64,000 nt of DNA from Rheinheimera sp. 4Y26 (GTDB lineage Bacteria > Pseudomonadota > Gammaproteobacteria > Enterobacterales > Alteromonadaceae): the NCBI RefSeq assembly GCF_025245835.1, contig NZ_JAOBWS010000001.1, positions 186,001-250,000 of the forward strand, in the 5' to 3' direction. The number at the start of each line of letters is the position of its first letter. Positions within the stretch are counted from its first letter, which is position 1. This document shows positions 53,244-62,269 of the stretch, piece by piece. The position numbers were made by a program, and so were the translations under genes. The notes beneath the pieces are model-generated. The model was not told where the DNA came from. It did not search any database and was given only the letters and a program-made list of their open reading frames with translations.

Positions 53244-53661
53244 TCAACCGCCGGTTTCTTTAGTCTGGCTTTTATCAAGGGCGCGCATAATGTCGCGCCA
53301 GCTTAAAATGCCGATGGGGGCACAGCGGGCATTTACGACCGGAATACAGGACACGCCTTGCTGGTTAAACAGCGCTACTGCATCCATCACACTGTGTTGA
53401 GCCGTTAAGCTCACGGGTTTGCGGTGCATCAGCTGATGCACTTTTTTATTTAAGGTGGCTAAGTCGCGGCTGGTTTCGGCGGCGGTGCCTCAGGCCTTTA
53501 AATAAATCCCGGTCGGAAATCACCCCCACCAAGACACCTTGTTCCACCACCAGAATATGGTGAAATTTTACTTTATCAAAAATGCTTTTTACCACTGCCA
53601 GGGTGTCGTCGGGTGACACACATACCGGGTTGGTACTCATTAATTTTGCCACTGTCAGCAT
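53244..53661 (-). pseudogene. Tandem CBS-domain protein, frameshifted
   Basis: First part, from MLTVAKLMSTNPVCV, carries CBS motif 1 to ISDRDLFKGL and then runs out of frame (RHRRRNQPRLSHLK). The second part, in another frame, begins with GTAAETSRDLATLNKKVHQLMHRKPVSL and carries CBS 2 (GVSCIPVVNARCAPIGILSWRDIMRAL). Family members read DLFKAL-SPxxGTAAET here; four residues and one base are missing, which a deletion of 10 nt near 53490-53495 would explain. The intact protein would bind adenine nucleotides. A sequencing error is less likely than with a single-base shift. Confidence 0.8.
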
Positions 53662-53887
53662 CGGCGCCCCCGTGTCACTTGGGTCATTCTGTATTGCACC
53701 ATAATACAAAACCACGGTTTTTTGTACGCCAGCCCCGCTGCAGCTATGCTGTTGGAGCTGCGTTTTTGGGCTTTAGGCTGAGCCTCTTTGCCAAAAACTG
53801 AGAATATTGGCGCTGCGTGGTGGCGAATGATGTAGAATGCCGCGCTTGTAGCCGCTTGTGCTTTGCCATCATATCCTGAGAATTCCG

Positions 53888-54199
53888 ATGAAAAAAACTT
53901 TCGCTTTAAGTCACGACAAACACCAGCCTGCCCGTTTGGTGGATTTAATCAAACATGAGATTAAAAAATACCTGAACCGCGAGCGGCGCAAAACTTTGCC
54001 ACAAGGCGCAGACTACTGGACTTTTGATTGTCGTTTTGGCGCGTCAAAAGATGTGGCCGAAAAGGTGTTTACCTCGGAAATTAATAAACATATCGACGCC
54101 GCGCTCAATGCACAGTGGCCGTCTTTTTATATCGAAATTCTGGCCCGTGCCGCCAATCATCAGCCACGCGCAGCCTTTGACGCTGACGACAACGAATAA
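53888..54199 (+). CDS. DUF6172 family protein
   Basis: 103 residues starting MKKTFALSHDKHQPARLVDLIKHEI; the conserved ERRKTLPQGADYWTFDCRFG identifies this small cytosolic family of unknown function. Probably core genome; single gene upstream of the RNA helicase. Confidence 0.82.
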   Translation: MKKTFALSHDKHQPARLVDLIKHEIKKYLNRERRKTLPQGADYWTFDCRFGASKDVAEKVFTSEINKHIDAALNAQWPSFYIEILARAANHQPRAAFDADDNE

Positions 54200-54387
54200 C
54201 AGCTGACAAAAAACGCTGGTGTTTTTTATAGTAGTGCCGGAATTTTTTGCTGATTTGCCAAGGCTTTAGCTGCTTTTTCCTGTGGAAAAACGCTGGCAGG
54301 TAAAAACAAAACTCTGCTCGGCGCGCAAAATGCTGTATATTTCGCCCCCAACTTTTGGACTGTAGCCATTTCTACAGAGGATTTTTT

Positions 54388-55692
54388 ATGCAATTTTCAT
54401 CTTTAGATTTAGCACCAGACTTACAGCGTGCGCTGCAAGAGTGCGGCTACAGTGACATGACTCCGGTGCAGGAAAAGGCCATAGTGCCGGCGCGCCGTGG
54501 TAAAGATTTACAGGTAACAGCGCAAACCGGCACCGGCAAAACCGCCGCTTTTGCCGTGCCGCTGTTACAACGTATGTTAGATAATCCCAAAGCCACAGTG
54601 GAAAAACGGCCACGTGCGCTGATTTTAACGCCCACCCGCGAACTGGCCGAGCAAATTGCTGAAGCGGTAAAAGCTTACGCCAAATATGTGCCGCTGAGCG
54701 TCACTGCTTTATATGGCGGCGTGAAAATGGGCGGTCAGGCCAATAAGTTAACTGCCGGTGTGGATATGGTGATCAGCACGCCAGGCCGTTTGTTAGAGCA
54801 TATGGCGCTTGGCAATGTCATTTTAAGCGACGTGGAATTTGTGGTACTGGACGAAGCCGACCGTATGCTGGATATGGGTTTTAGCGCCGATGTGCTGAAA
54901 CTTATTCAAATGACCGCCAACAAACGCCAGACGCTGCTGTTTTCTGCCACCACTTCGCCTGCGGTGAACGAGTTATCACACAAAATTTTGCATAACCATC
55001 AGCAAATTAAAGTGACCAAGGTGAACAGCACCGCCGACACTGTGCACCATGTGGTGTATGCAGTGGAAGAAAGCCGCAAAATTGAATTGTTTGAGCTGTT
55101 GCTGAACGAACAAAACTGGTTCCAGGTGCTGGTATTTACCAGTACCAAAGAGCAGGCCGACCGGTTATTGGCAGGGTTGCAACAACGCAAAATTAATGCC
55201 GCTGTGTGCCACGGTGATAAAAGCCAGGGCGCACGCCGCCGTGCCATTGCTGATTTTAAATCGGCCAAGTTACAGGTGCTGATTGCCACAGAAGTTGCCG
55301 CCCGTGGTTTAGATATTCAGGGCCTGGATTACGTAGTGAATTTTAACCTGCCGTATTTGCCGGAAGATTATGTGCACCGTATTGGCCGTACCGGTCGTGC
55401 CGGTGCTGCCGGTAAGGCGCTGTCTTTTGTCAGCCGTGAAGAAGAGCTGACCTTAGAGCGGATTCAAAAGCTGATTGGCAGCAAAATTGAACGTATTATC
55501 CAGCCGGGTTTTGAAGTCAGTAACCGTGAATCTTTATTAAAAAGCATCTCGCGCAAAATAGTGCCGGGCCGCGCCAATAAAAAGTCGGAAACTGTGATTG
55601 AAGCACCGGCAGCAAAAAGCAAAGCCCAGCCAAAAAGCCAGCCAAAACAACCTAAAGCCACAGCGGGCCGCGCTAAGGTTTTAAAGGGTTAA
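54388..55692 (+). CDS. DEAD-box ATP-dependent RNA helicase, RhlE-like
   Basis: 434 residues from MQFSSLDLAPDLQ with AGAGG 8 nt upstream. Motifs in order: Q-motif MTPVQEKAI, AQTGTGKT (K51), PTRELA, TPGR, DEAD (155-158), SAT, ATEVAARGLDIQG and HRIGRTGRAG. The C-terminal tail is Lys/Pro/Gln rich (AKSKAQPKSQPKQPKATAGR), typical of RhlE-type enzymes that bind rRNA or structured RNA. Ends at a terminator. Confidence 0.93.
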   Translation: MQFSSLDLAPDLQRALQECGYSDMTPVQEKAIVPARRGKDLQVTAQTGTGKTAAFAVPLLQRMLDNPKATVEKRPRALILTPTRELAEQIAEAVKAYAKYVPLSVTALYGGVKMGGQANKLTAGVDMVISTPGRLLEHMALGNVILSDVEFVVLDEADRMLDMGFSADVLKLIQMTANKRQTLLFSATTSPAVNELSHKILHNHQQIKVTKVNSTADTVHHVVYAVEESRKIELFELLLNEQNWFQVLVFTSTKEQADRLLAGLQQRKINAAVCHGDKSQGARRRAIADFKSAKLQVLIATEVAARGLDIQGLDYVVNFNLPYLPEDYVHRIGRTGRAGAAGKALSFVSREEELTLERIQKLIGSKIERIIQPGFEVSNRESLLKSISRKIVPGRANKKSETVIEAPAAKSKAQPKSQPKQPKATAGRAKVLKG

Positions 55693-55725
55693 GAGCGCAT
55701 TTTAGCTTTGAGTGTTGTTGCAAAG

Positions 55726-55750
55726 AGCCAGGTTAGCCTGGCTTTTTTTA
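55726..55750 (+). terminator. Rho-independent terminator after the RNA helicase
   Basis: AGCCAGG-ttag-CCTGGCT followed by T7. Confidence 0.88.
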
Positions 55751-55783
55751 TGGCTGATGGTGACCTTGTGTTATGACATTTCA

Positions 55784-56148
55784 GCTTGCAGCTGATGGTG
55801 CTGTAGAAGCGGAGACTCGCCTCCGCGGGCGAGTCACTTTTTGTGTCGACAAAAAGTGACATAAAAAGCGACCCCGGTAAGCCTTCGAAAGCCCGCTAAA
55901 AATCAAAAGTTTGAGGCGCCGCCAAAACTCGACGGCTGCTAACGTCAGCCGTCTCAAACAGTTGGCGTCTTAAAACCTCAAACTTCCAATTTTTATCGGC
56001 TTGGCTTAACGGGGAGGGAAAAGCGCTGGTTTGATGATTGGGTTCTTTGCTGCATTTTGAAGTATCGGAATGTCCCAACACCTTCAGCTCATCAAAACCT
56101 GATAATGCTCCAAGCCCTTGTCGTGATTAATATTTCTGTGTAACTTCA
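55784..56148 (+). repeat. Long structured intergenic repeat, copy 2
   Basis: Same orientation and order of parts as 50060-50590: hairpin GACTCGCC/GGCGAGTC (55814-55835); hairpin GTCACTTTTTGT/ACAAAAAGTGAC (55833-55860), which has the same 12-bp length and 4-nt loop as the copy 1 hairpin but other bases; the long stem AAGCC/GGCTT, TAAAAAT/ATTTTTA, AAGTTTGAGG/CCTCAAACTT (55889-56002) around hairpin GACGGCTG/CAGCCGTC (55931-55953); last block TTCTGTGTAACTTCA (56134-56148), 88 nt before the start codon at 56237. Confidence 0.85.
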
Positions 56149-56236
56149 GTGTGTATTTAATAGAGAGACTGTACGAACCACGGTTTAACAAGGTAGTTTT
56201 TTACGTTGGTGACTTCATTATTAAAAGGAAAATCAC

Positions 56237-56974
56237 ATGCCTCAAGTGAATGTAGCATTCATTGAAAAACTGAAAAACGGCTTTAAACATACTCGATTTT
56301 CGCAAAAAGACTTTAATTTATATTTCCCTGATACTGGGAAAGTTCTGGTTCAAATTGAATTCAAATATCATAAAAATTATACATTTCAGATTAGTGAAGA
56401 AGTGGAAATTGATACAGTTACACAACGAGACTCTTTAGCGTCAGTTATATCAGGGGTTTCTGAAAGAAAAAGCAAATCTATTGTTCATTACGCAATATTT
56501 TCTCCGGGGGAATGCAAACGTGTGGATAAAATTCATCTTTATGAACTAAGTAATGCTCCTGATTATATTGAAAAATGGTGTCGCTATCTTTTTTCTGAGA
56601 TTTCTATAATTAAGTTAGAGGATTCTTTATTTGACGATCTTAGAGAACAAATAGAAGATCAGTTAAAAAATAACGCCGTCAACGAGAATGAACAATTTAG
56701 CGATGAAGAATTATCGAAAATTAATGTTAAATTTGACGAGCTACTGAAAAATTTTGAAAAGTTGGAAGAAGAAAGCAAAATAACCAAGAGTAATCTTGAA
56801 CAAGTCAAAAAGGAATTTAGTGAATTTAAAGAATCTGCAAAGGTAATGCCAAAAGGCCTTTGGGCTAGAGTTACCAATAATAGGCTTGTAGATATAGTGG
56901 TAGAATTCGCGAAATCTAAAGAAGGAAGAGAGTTTATAATATCTGAAATAAAAAAATTAATGACTGGTAGTTAA
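56237..56974 (+). CDS. Hypothetical coiled-coil protein (accessory)
   Basis: 245 residues, AT-rich. The N-terminal about 110 residues form a mixed domain (FSQKDFNLYFPDTGKVLVQIEFKYHKNYTFQISEE); residues about 125-210 are a long charged coiled coil (EQIEDQLKNNAVNENEQFSDEELSKINVKFDELL...); the last 30 residues (RVTNNRLVDIVVEFAKSKEGREFIISEIKKLM) form an amphipathic helix. No signal or membrane segment. Lies right after repeat copy 2. Family unknown; orphan genes of this make-up are common in defence or mobile regions, but I see nothing specific. Confidence 0.6.
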   Translation: MPQVNVAFIEKLKNGFKHTRFSQKDFNLYFPDTGKVLVQIEFKYHKNYTFQISEEVEIDTVTQRDSLASVISGVSERKSKSIVHYAIFSPGECKRVDKIHLYELSNAPDYIEKWCRYLFSEISIIKLEDSLFDDLREQIEDQLKNNAVNENEQFSDEELSKINVKFDELLKNFEKLEEESKITKSNLEQVKKEFSEFKESAKVMPKGLWARVTNNRLVDIVVEFAKSKEGREFIISEIKKLMTGS

Positions 56975-57123
56975 CTGTGTGACAAAGCACAAGTACATCA
57001 TCCAATTTCAATGCAATTGGGGTCATGTAATGAGGGGCACATCTCGTGCTACTGATTAATTTAATAAACTCAAACCTCATCCTGATAACTTTTGTTTATC
57101 GTGTTGCTTGATAAGGAATATTG

Positions 57124-57522
57124 ATGCTGCAGGGCTTAAACCATATCACCATTGCTGTCAGTGATTTAGATAGTTCGCTGCTTTTTTACACTGAGTTTGT
57201 TGGTATGAAAGCCGTGGTGCGTTGGGATGCTGGCGCCTATTTAACGCTGGGTGATAGTTGGTTTTGCTTGTCCTGCGATCAGGTGCAGCCTGCTCAGGAT
57301 TATTCACATATTGCCTTTAGTATCGCTGCAGAGGATTTTGGCCCATATGTGCAGAAACTCAAAGACGCCGGCATTATGGAGTGGAAACAAAACAGCAGTG
57401 AAGGCAACTCGGTGTATTTTTTAGACCCGGACGGCCATAAGCTGGAAGTGCATTGTGGCAATTTACAAAGCCGGTTAAGCGCATTAAAAGCTAAACCTTA
57501 TGCAGGTTTAGTCTGGTTATAA
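57124..57522 (+). CDS. fosA: FosA-type fosfomycin resistance glutathione transferase
   Basis: 132 residues, the FosA length. Metal ligands H7 (GLNHITIAV), H62 (DYSHIAF) and E108 (GHKLEVHCG) are all present, with the SEGNSVYFLDPDGHKLEVH block binding K+ and fosfomycin. It opens the epoxide of fosfomycin with glutathione. ATG 57124 is used rather than TTG 57121; AAGGAA lies upstream. A decayed copy of its last 13 codons occurs at 63709-63750. Confidence 0.9.
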   Translation: MLQGLNHITIAVSDLDSSLLFYTEFVGMKAVVRWDAGAYLTLGDSWFCLSCDQVQPAQDYSHIAFSIAAEDFGPYVQKLKDAGIMEWKQNSSEGNSVYFLDPDGHKLEVHCGNLQSRLSALKAKPYAGLVWL

Positions 57523-57782
57523 CTAACAAAACCCCAAATTTATCCGCTGCAAATCGCGCTGGCTACAACACCAGGTTTTTCCTGTGTTTGAGTGGTAAAA
57601 ACCAGCCCTGATGGCGCTGATGTGTGCCTGAAAATATCGAACCAGACTTTATCAGAGAATTATCAGCTTTTCCTCTTCTGGAACTCTGGCTTTTGTGGTG
57701 GTGCCAACTAGGCTCTGGACGCTGTGAGTGACCACAGCAACCTAAGTTGGCAAACCAAGCCGGCAAACCGCAGGAGAGCAAG

Positions 57783-59672
57783 ATGCCCATAGCAATGTTG
57801 AACTTAGCTGATCACAGATCAGTAGATAAAACAGCAATTTATAGAACAGAACACAACAGTGTCGAAAATTACAGCGCAGCCATTGCTAACTTCAGCCTGC
57901 GCAAAGCAATTGCGCTGACGCTGCCGCTGTTATTTTGCAGTGGTCTTAGTGCTGCAGATGCCAAACCCACAGCGATAGATTCCGCCATGTACTTTCAGGC
58001 GGATGTGCGGGACGCCGGTTATTGCAGCATGAGGTTGGTCAATGGTCAGTTGCAGGCGTTTAACCGCGACAATGGCAAGCCCATTTCAAACCCGGCCATG
58101 ACTTGCCCTGATATGTTTTCCTGGAAGTTGTTTGCTGAGGTGGTGCAGGACAAGTTCTGGTCGAACTGGGCTGACGAGCAGCAAAACTGGCCAGCTCAAC
58201 CTTACCCATTGTGCCAGAGTGGGCAAACACCAGCGGCCAATGCCTGTTGCCGCCCAGGGGATGCCACCAACAGCACCAGTCATTGCCCGGTTTTTCCTGG
58301 CCAGCGTTTTGCGCCACAACTCAAAGCTTTTGCCAGCGCAGTGGGTGAAAAAGCCACAGCACAAGCGCGCAGCAAAGAGCTAAACCGCCATACCCGTATT
58401 CCTTTTCATCATCAGCTGAATTCGTTACATCAGCCGGCGCCTGCGGACATGCTAAAAGCGGATGGCTCCGGTACGCCGTCCTGCAACGCTGTGCCACAAA
58501 ATGGCCGGCAAGTAGATTTGGTACCGGCTATTCTGAAAAACTTTAAACCTGCCGATGCACAAAGTGTGGGCCGTATTATCCGCCAGACCAATGCCGAACT
58601 GACCATTCGCAATCAGGCGTTTCACGACTATTTGTTCCGCAATAATTTGTATAACGCCGATGGTGCGCTGGAGGTGTTTTTTGCCAATCAGGCCAATTTG
58701 CAACAACAAGCGCCTTATCATGGTGCTGAAGTTGCGGCCGGAGCAGGCAAGAAAGGCCAGTTGTTCAAAATAGATTTTCCTTTTGATGCCGTGATGATCA
58801 AAAGCAACTGGGTGCATTATCAGTTGATCAATGCCCTGGGTTTGCCAGCAGATTCAACCGCTTACGCCAGTAAATATTTGTCGACGCAAATTAATCTGGC
58901 CGCTATTGGTTTGAGTGACGACCCAAAAGCCCAGTGTAATCTGCAAGGTCCGCATTATCTGGTGGCCTTTCATATCTCGTCTAAAGACACGCCAAACTGG
59001 GTCTGGACCACCTTTGAGCACATTAATCTGCCGGGGCGTTGTGACACCACCGGCTGTAACGACGCTTATGGTTATCGAAGTGCCGACGTGCGCCCATCAG
59101 GCACAGCTGACAATTATGTAAAACCCAATCAGCAGTCGGATAAGCTTAATGACAGCAGCATAGTGTTCCGGCCTGATGCCGGTTACCCGCTGGAAAAACC
59201 AAGACCGGAGTGGCAGCAGTTATTGGCGCAACTGAAAATTGGTACCACGGCGGACCAAGATCAGCATGAGCCGTCACCCGCCGACAGCGCCTGGTTAAAT
59301 TACCGGCTGAAGGGCTCACAGGTGGATTTTGTCACTGCCACAGGGCGGCCAACCATGCTGGGCAATTCGGTGACTGAAGCCGGTTTTATGGACGGTTCCA
59401 GCTGTGTCAGCTGTCATGCCAGAGCTGGTGTGGCAGGCCTTGGGCAAAAACCGGGCGACAAAATACCGGACGGCACTGCCACCAAACATTTCCTGGCGTT
59501 GTCGGTGTTTGAAACCAGCCTGAGTGATTTTGGATATTTTCGCAGTCACCATGGTATTCCGCGTTCAGAATGGTATCACCGCGACAATAATTCCAGGCCG
59601 GAACTTGAAGTGCTGCAGCTTGATTTTGTCTGGGGTTTTCTGAATGCCCAGCCTGTGGTGACAAATAAATAA
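57783..59672 (+). CDS. Exported c-type cytochrome-like protein
   Basis: 629 residues from ATG 57783 with AGGAG 6 nt upstream. A signal sequence comes late (SLRKAIALTLPLLFCSGLSAADA, about residues 37-59), which suggests either a long N-region or a later true start. There are many Cys in the first third (TCPDMF, LCQSGQTP, ACCRPG, SHCPVF) and one heme motif CVSCH near residue 541 in GSSCVSCHARAGVAG. Large, single-heme proteins of this kind are widespread in marine bacteria with unknown partners. Confidence 0.75.
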   Translation: MPIAMLNLADHRSVDKTAIYRTEHNSVENYSAAIANFSLRKAIALTLPLLFCSGLSAADAKPTAIDSAMYFQADVRDAGYCSMRLVNGQLQAFNRDNGKPISNPAMTCPDMFSWKLFAEVVQDKFWSNWADEQQNWPAQPYPLCQSGQTPAANACCRPGDATNSTSHCPVFPGQRFAPQLKAFASAVGEKATAQARSKELNRHTRIPFHHQLNSLHQPAPADMLKADGSGTPSCNAVPQNGRQVDLVPAILKNFKPADAQSVGRIIRQTNAELTIRNQAFHDYLFRNNLYNADGALEVFFANQANLQQQAPYHGAEVAAGAGKKGQLFKIDFPFDAVMIKSNWVHYQLINALGLPADSTAYASKYLSTQINLAAIGLSDDPKAQCNLQGPHYLVAFHISSKDTPNWVWTTFEHINLPGRCDTTGCNDAYGYRSADVRPSGTADNYVKPNQQSDKLNDSSIVFRPDAGYPLEKPRPEWQQLLAQLKIGTTADQDQHEPSPADSAWLNYRLKGSQVDFVTATGRPTMLGNSVTEAGFMDGSSCVSCHARAGVAGLGQKPGDKIPDGTATKHFLALSVFETSLSDFGYFRSHHGIPRSEWYHRDNNSRPELEVLQLDFVWGFLNAQPVVTNK

Positions 59673-60025
59673 TTGGTTGTCTGGTGGCGCTGAATGCAGC
59701 TAATGAAGTTGCTTGAAGTTCAGTTGCGCTAACTGCACAGGCACACTCAGGCACACTAAAGCAGTTATTAACCCCTGGCATGGCCGCTGAAATGCTTAGC
59801 GGCCATGCTACTTTCTCAACTCAACTCAACTCAACTCAACTCAACTCAACTCAACTCAATGCAGCTCGGCTTAACTCAATTCAACGCAGGCCTGAGCAGC
59901 GCCACTTTTATGCAGTGACAGTTGTTGTGGTAGCGATCTGCATAAAACTTGCGCTCAATTAATATCTTTCTAATTTAAGGCACTACACTGATCCAGTATG
60001 AATCAGTACGGTAAAAGGCCAATGC
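59673..60025. other. Intergenic region with hairpin and pentanucleotide repeat
   Basis: 353 nt. An 11-bp perfect hairpin GCATGGCCGCT/AGCGGCCATGC (59778-59808) is followed within 6 nt by the CTCAA tandem repeat. The reading frame through it (59780-59962) encodes QLNST repeats only because of the repeat and has no ribosome site, so I do not call a gene. Confidence 0.55.
59815..59859 (+). repeat. (CTCAA)9 microsatellite
   Basis: Nine perfect CTCAA units, with degenerate ones after it (to about 59885). It lies about 165 nt upstream of the methyltransferase-ATPase operon. Five-base units of this number can slip during replication, as in phase-variable promoters. Confidence 0.9.
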
Positions 60026-62269
60026 ATGGATAACGCCTGCAGTCTTATCGCTTCAGCACCTGCCAGACATTTATTTGCCAGTCAGCCGGAACATGCCGAC
60101 CGGGTTACCGGCCACTCCTTCCCGACACAGGCTGCTGCACAACGTATTTTGCAACTACTGCCCGACATTGCACCGCAGCAACTGGTGATGCATGTCGGGG
60201 CAGGCTCAGGTTATTTCAGTGCCATTCTGGCAAAAATGGCGGCACGGGTTTTTGCCATAGAACGCAACGACTTGCTGGCTCGTACCACCTGCGAGCATTT
60301 TCATGCATTAAATATCAGTAATATTGAGGTGATTCAGCTCGATGCCAACCTGAGTACGCCTTTATGCGGCCAGTGCCAGCTGATTATGACCACCTGCATC
60401 TTAACCAGTTTTGAGCATCTGCTCCCCGTGCTGGCCGAAGGGGGTTACCTGGCGACACTGGAAGATGACAAAGATCATGTGTCAAATCTGGTGTTGTACC
60501 AGAAGCAACAAGGTCAGTTGCAGCGGTTAAATAATCTGGGCTGGGTCGATTTCAGCCGCCGTTTAGCCGATATGGTGATTGATTTAGGTTATGTCGACGA
60601 AACAACCTTGCAGGCCGCTAAAGCTGACGCCCAGAAAAATGCCGAACCTTTAATTAATGCAATTAACCGCATTAAACAACTGAAAAACCGTAGCCTGTTT
60701 GAAGCTGTCGCTAAAGAGCGGCAGTTCCCCTTTTTGGATTACGAAAGCCTGATCCAGCAGGTTGATGCCTCGTTATTTCGCCAGTTCTCGCGGATTTTTC
60801 TCGATCGCAGTCATGCGTTACCGGTCAATATTACCGACAACAAACTGCTGGTGGTTACAGACGACCCGGATGCAGACTATGCCGAGCTTGCCATGATGAA
60901 TGGCAACGGCCATATCAGCCTGGCCTTGCTGACCCCGGAAGACTTTAACCGCTTGTGGACTCAGCTGGATGTCAGCACCAAGGCGCAGTACCGCGCCCAG
61001 TCGGAACAAATCAAAAGTACTGAAGAAGCAAACGCCGAGAGCAAACCCAACCCGGTCAATCCTTATCTGGTGTCTTTGTACGATGCGTTATTAATGGAAG
61101 CCATCAGCGAGCATGCCAGTGACATTCATATTGAGTGTTATCAGCAACATACCAGGCTGCGACTGCGCATTGACGGTGACTTGCAGGACATGACGCAGTT
61201 TCAGGTGTCGATGACGGATTTAGCCGGCCTGATTAATGTGATTAAAATCCGCGCCGAACTGGATATTGGTGAACGGCGTTTACCGCAGGGGGGCCGTAGT
61301 CAGGTTAAACATAGCCAGCATCAATATGATTTGCGCATTCAAACCCAGCCTTCATTACATGCCGAACATATTGTGATCCGGCTGTTAAAACAAACCGGGC
61401 GCGCCCTGAGCATGACGGATTTGGGCATGTCGGCGCGTGTCACCGGCATGTATCAGCGCTTACTAAATAACCCGGCCGGGCTGGTGCTGGTGGTTGGGCC
61501 CACAGGCTCGGGCAAATCCACCACCTTATACGCCGGTTTGCAATTGCTGGCAGAAGATGGCAAACGCAAAGTGATCACGGTCGAAGATCCGATTGAATAT
61601 TCAATAGATAACATTCAGCAAACCCGGGTCAGAGCTGATATAGGTTTTGATTTTCCGGATGCATTACGTGCTTTTGTGCGCGAAGACCCGGACGTGATTC
61701 TGGTGGGGGAAATCCGTGACCACGCTACAGCGCTGGAGGCGGCGAGAGCCTCACAAACCGGCCATCTGGTGTTATCCACCTTGCACTGCAACGATGCAGT
61801 AGATGCGATTCAGCGCTTGCGCGATCTGGAAATTCATCCCAATTCGATTGCCAGTGAATTATTGGCGGTGATGGCGCAGCGGTTGGCAAAACGCATTTGC
61901 CCGCATTGCAAAAAGCAGGTAGAACCCGATGCGGCTATAGTTGCAGAGTTATTTCCCGATGAAATTCCGGCTAACTTTCGTTGTTTTGCAGGCCAGGGTT
62001 GTCCGCGCTGTAACGGCAGAGGCACCCATGGTCAGGTGGCCGTGTTTGAATTTATGCTGGTGAATACCGACATCCGTAATGCCATTTCACAACAAAAAAC
62101 TGCCACTGAACTACGCTGGCAGGCGCTGGATGCCGGCATGATTACCATGCGAGACAGTGCGCTGAATCTGGTAGTTGAAGGTGTGATCCCGCTCAGCGAG
62201 TTACCCAAAGTGCTGCTGCAGGAGCGGATGGCTCCGGAAAACCGCGGTGGAGTGAGGCCATCCGTATGA
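60026..62269 (+). CDS. Methyltransferase (PCMT-like) fused to GspE/PilB-type secretion ATPase
   Basis: 747 residues. N-terminal about 1-155: Rossmann methyltransferase resembling protein-L-isoaspartate methyltransferase, with motif I VGAGSGY (57-63) and ...VFAIERNDLL (acidic residue after strand 2). Next an MshEN-like domain (VDFSRRLADMVIDLGYVDETTLQAA). C-terminal: complete T2SE ATPase, Walker A GPTGSGKS (491-498), Asp box VITVEDPIEY, Walker B VILVGEIRD, His box THLVLSTLHCNDA, and the tetra-Cys zinc site (CPHC, CPRC). It should power a type II or type IV pilus-like machine; the methyltransferase may modify a subunit. Couples to the MoxR gene by ATGA overlap. Confidence 0.85.
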   Translation: MDNACSLIASAPARHLFASQPEHADRVTGHSFPTQAAAQRILQLLPDIAPQQLVMHVGAGSGYFSAILAKMAARVFAIERNDLLARTTCEHFHALNISNIEVIQLDANLSTPLCGQCQLIMTTCILTSFEHLLPVLAEGGYLATLEDDKDHVSNLVLYQKQQGQLQRLNNLGWVDFSRRLADMVIDLGYVDETTLQAAKADAQKNAEPLINAINRIKQLKNRSLFEAVAKERQFPFLDYESLIQQVDASLFRQFSRIFLDRSHALPVNITDNKLLVVTDDPDADYAELAMMNGNGHISLALLTPEDFNRLWTQLDVSTKAQYRAQSEQIKSTEEANAESKPNPVNPYLVSLYDALLMEAISEHASDIHIECYQQHTRLRLRIDGDLQDMTQFQVSMTDLAGLINVIKIRAELDIGERRLPQGGRSQVKHSQHQYDLRIQTQPSLHAEHIVIRLLKQTGRALSMTDLGMSARVTGMYQRLLNNPAGLVLVVGPTGSGKSTTLYAGLQLLAEDGKRKVITVEDPIEYSIDNIQQTRVRADIGFDFPDALRAFVREDPDVILVGEIRDHATALEAARASQTGHLVLSTLHCNDAVDAIQRLRDLEIHPNSIASELLAVMAQRLAKRICPHCKKQVEPDAAIVAELFPDEIPANFRCFAGQGCPRCNGRGTHGQVAVFEFMLVNTDIRNAISQQKTATELRWQALDAGMITMRDSALNLVVEGVIPLSELPKVLLQERMAPENRGGVRPSV

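Noticed and set aside
53244-53715. Two separate single-CBS genes
   Set aside because: The second part has no start signal and both parts join into one known family layout if 10 nt are restored.
59780-59962. Open frame with QLNST repeats
   Set aside because: The repeats come only from the CTCAA microsatellite; no ribosome site and no protein-like remainder.
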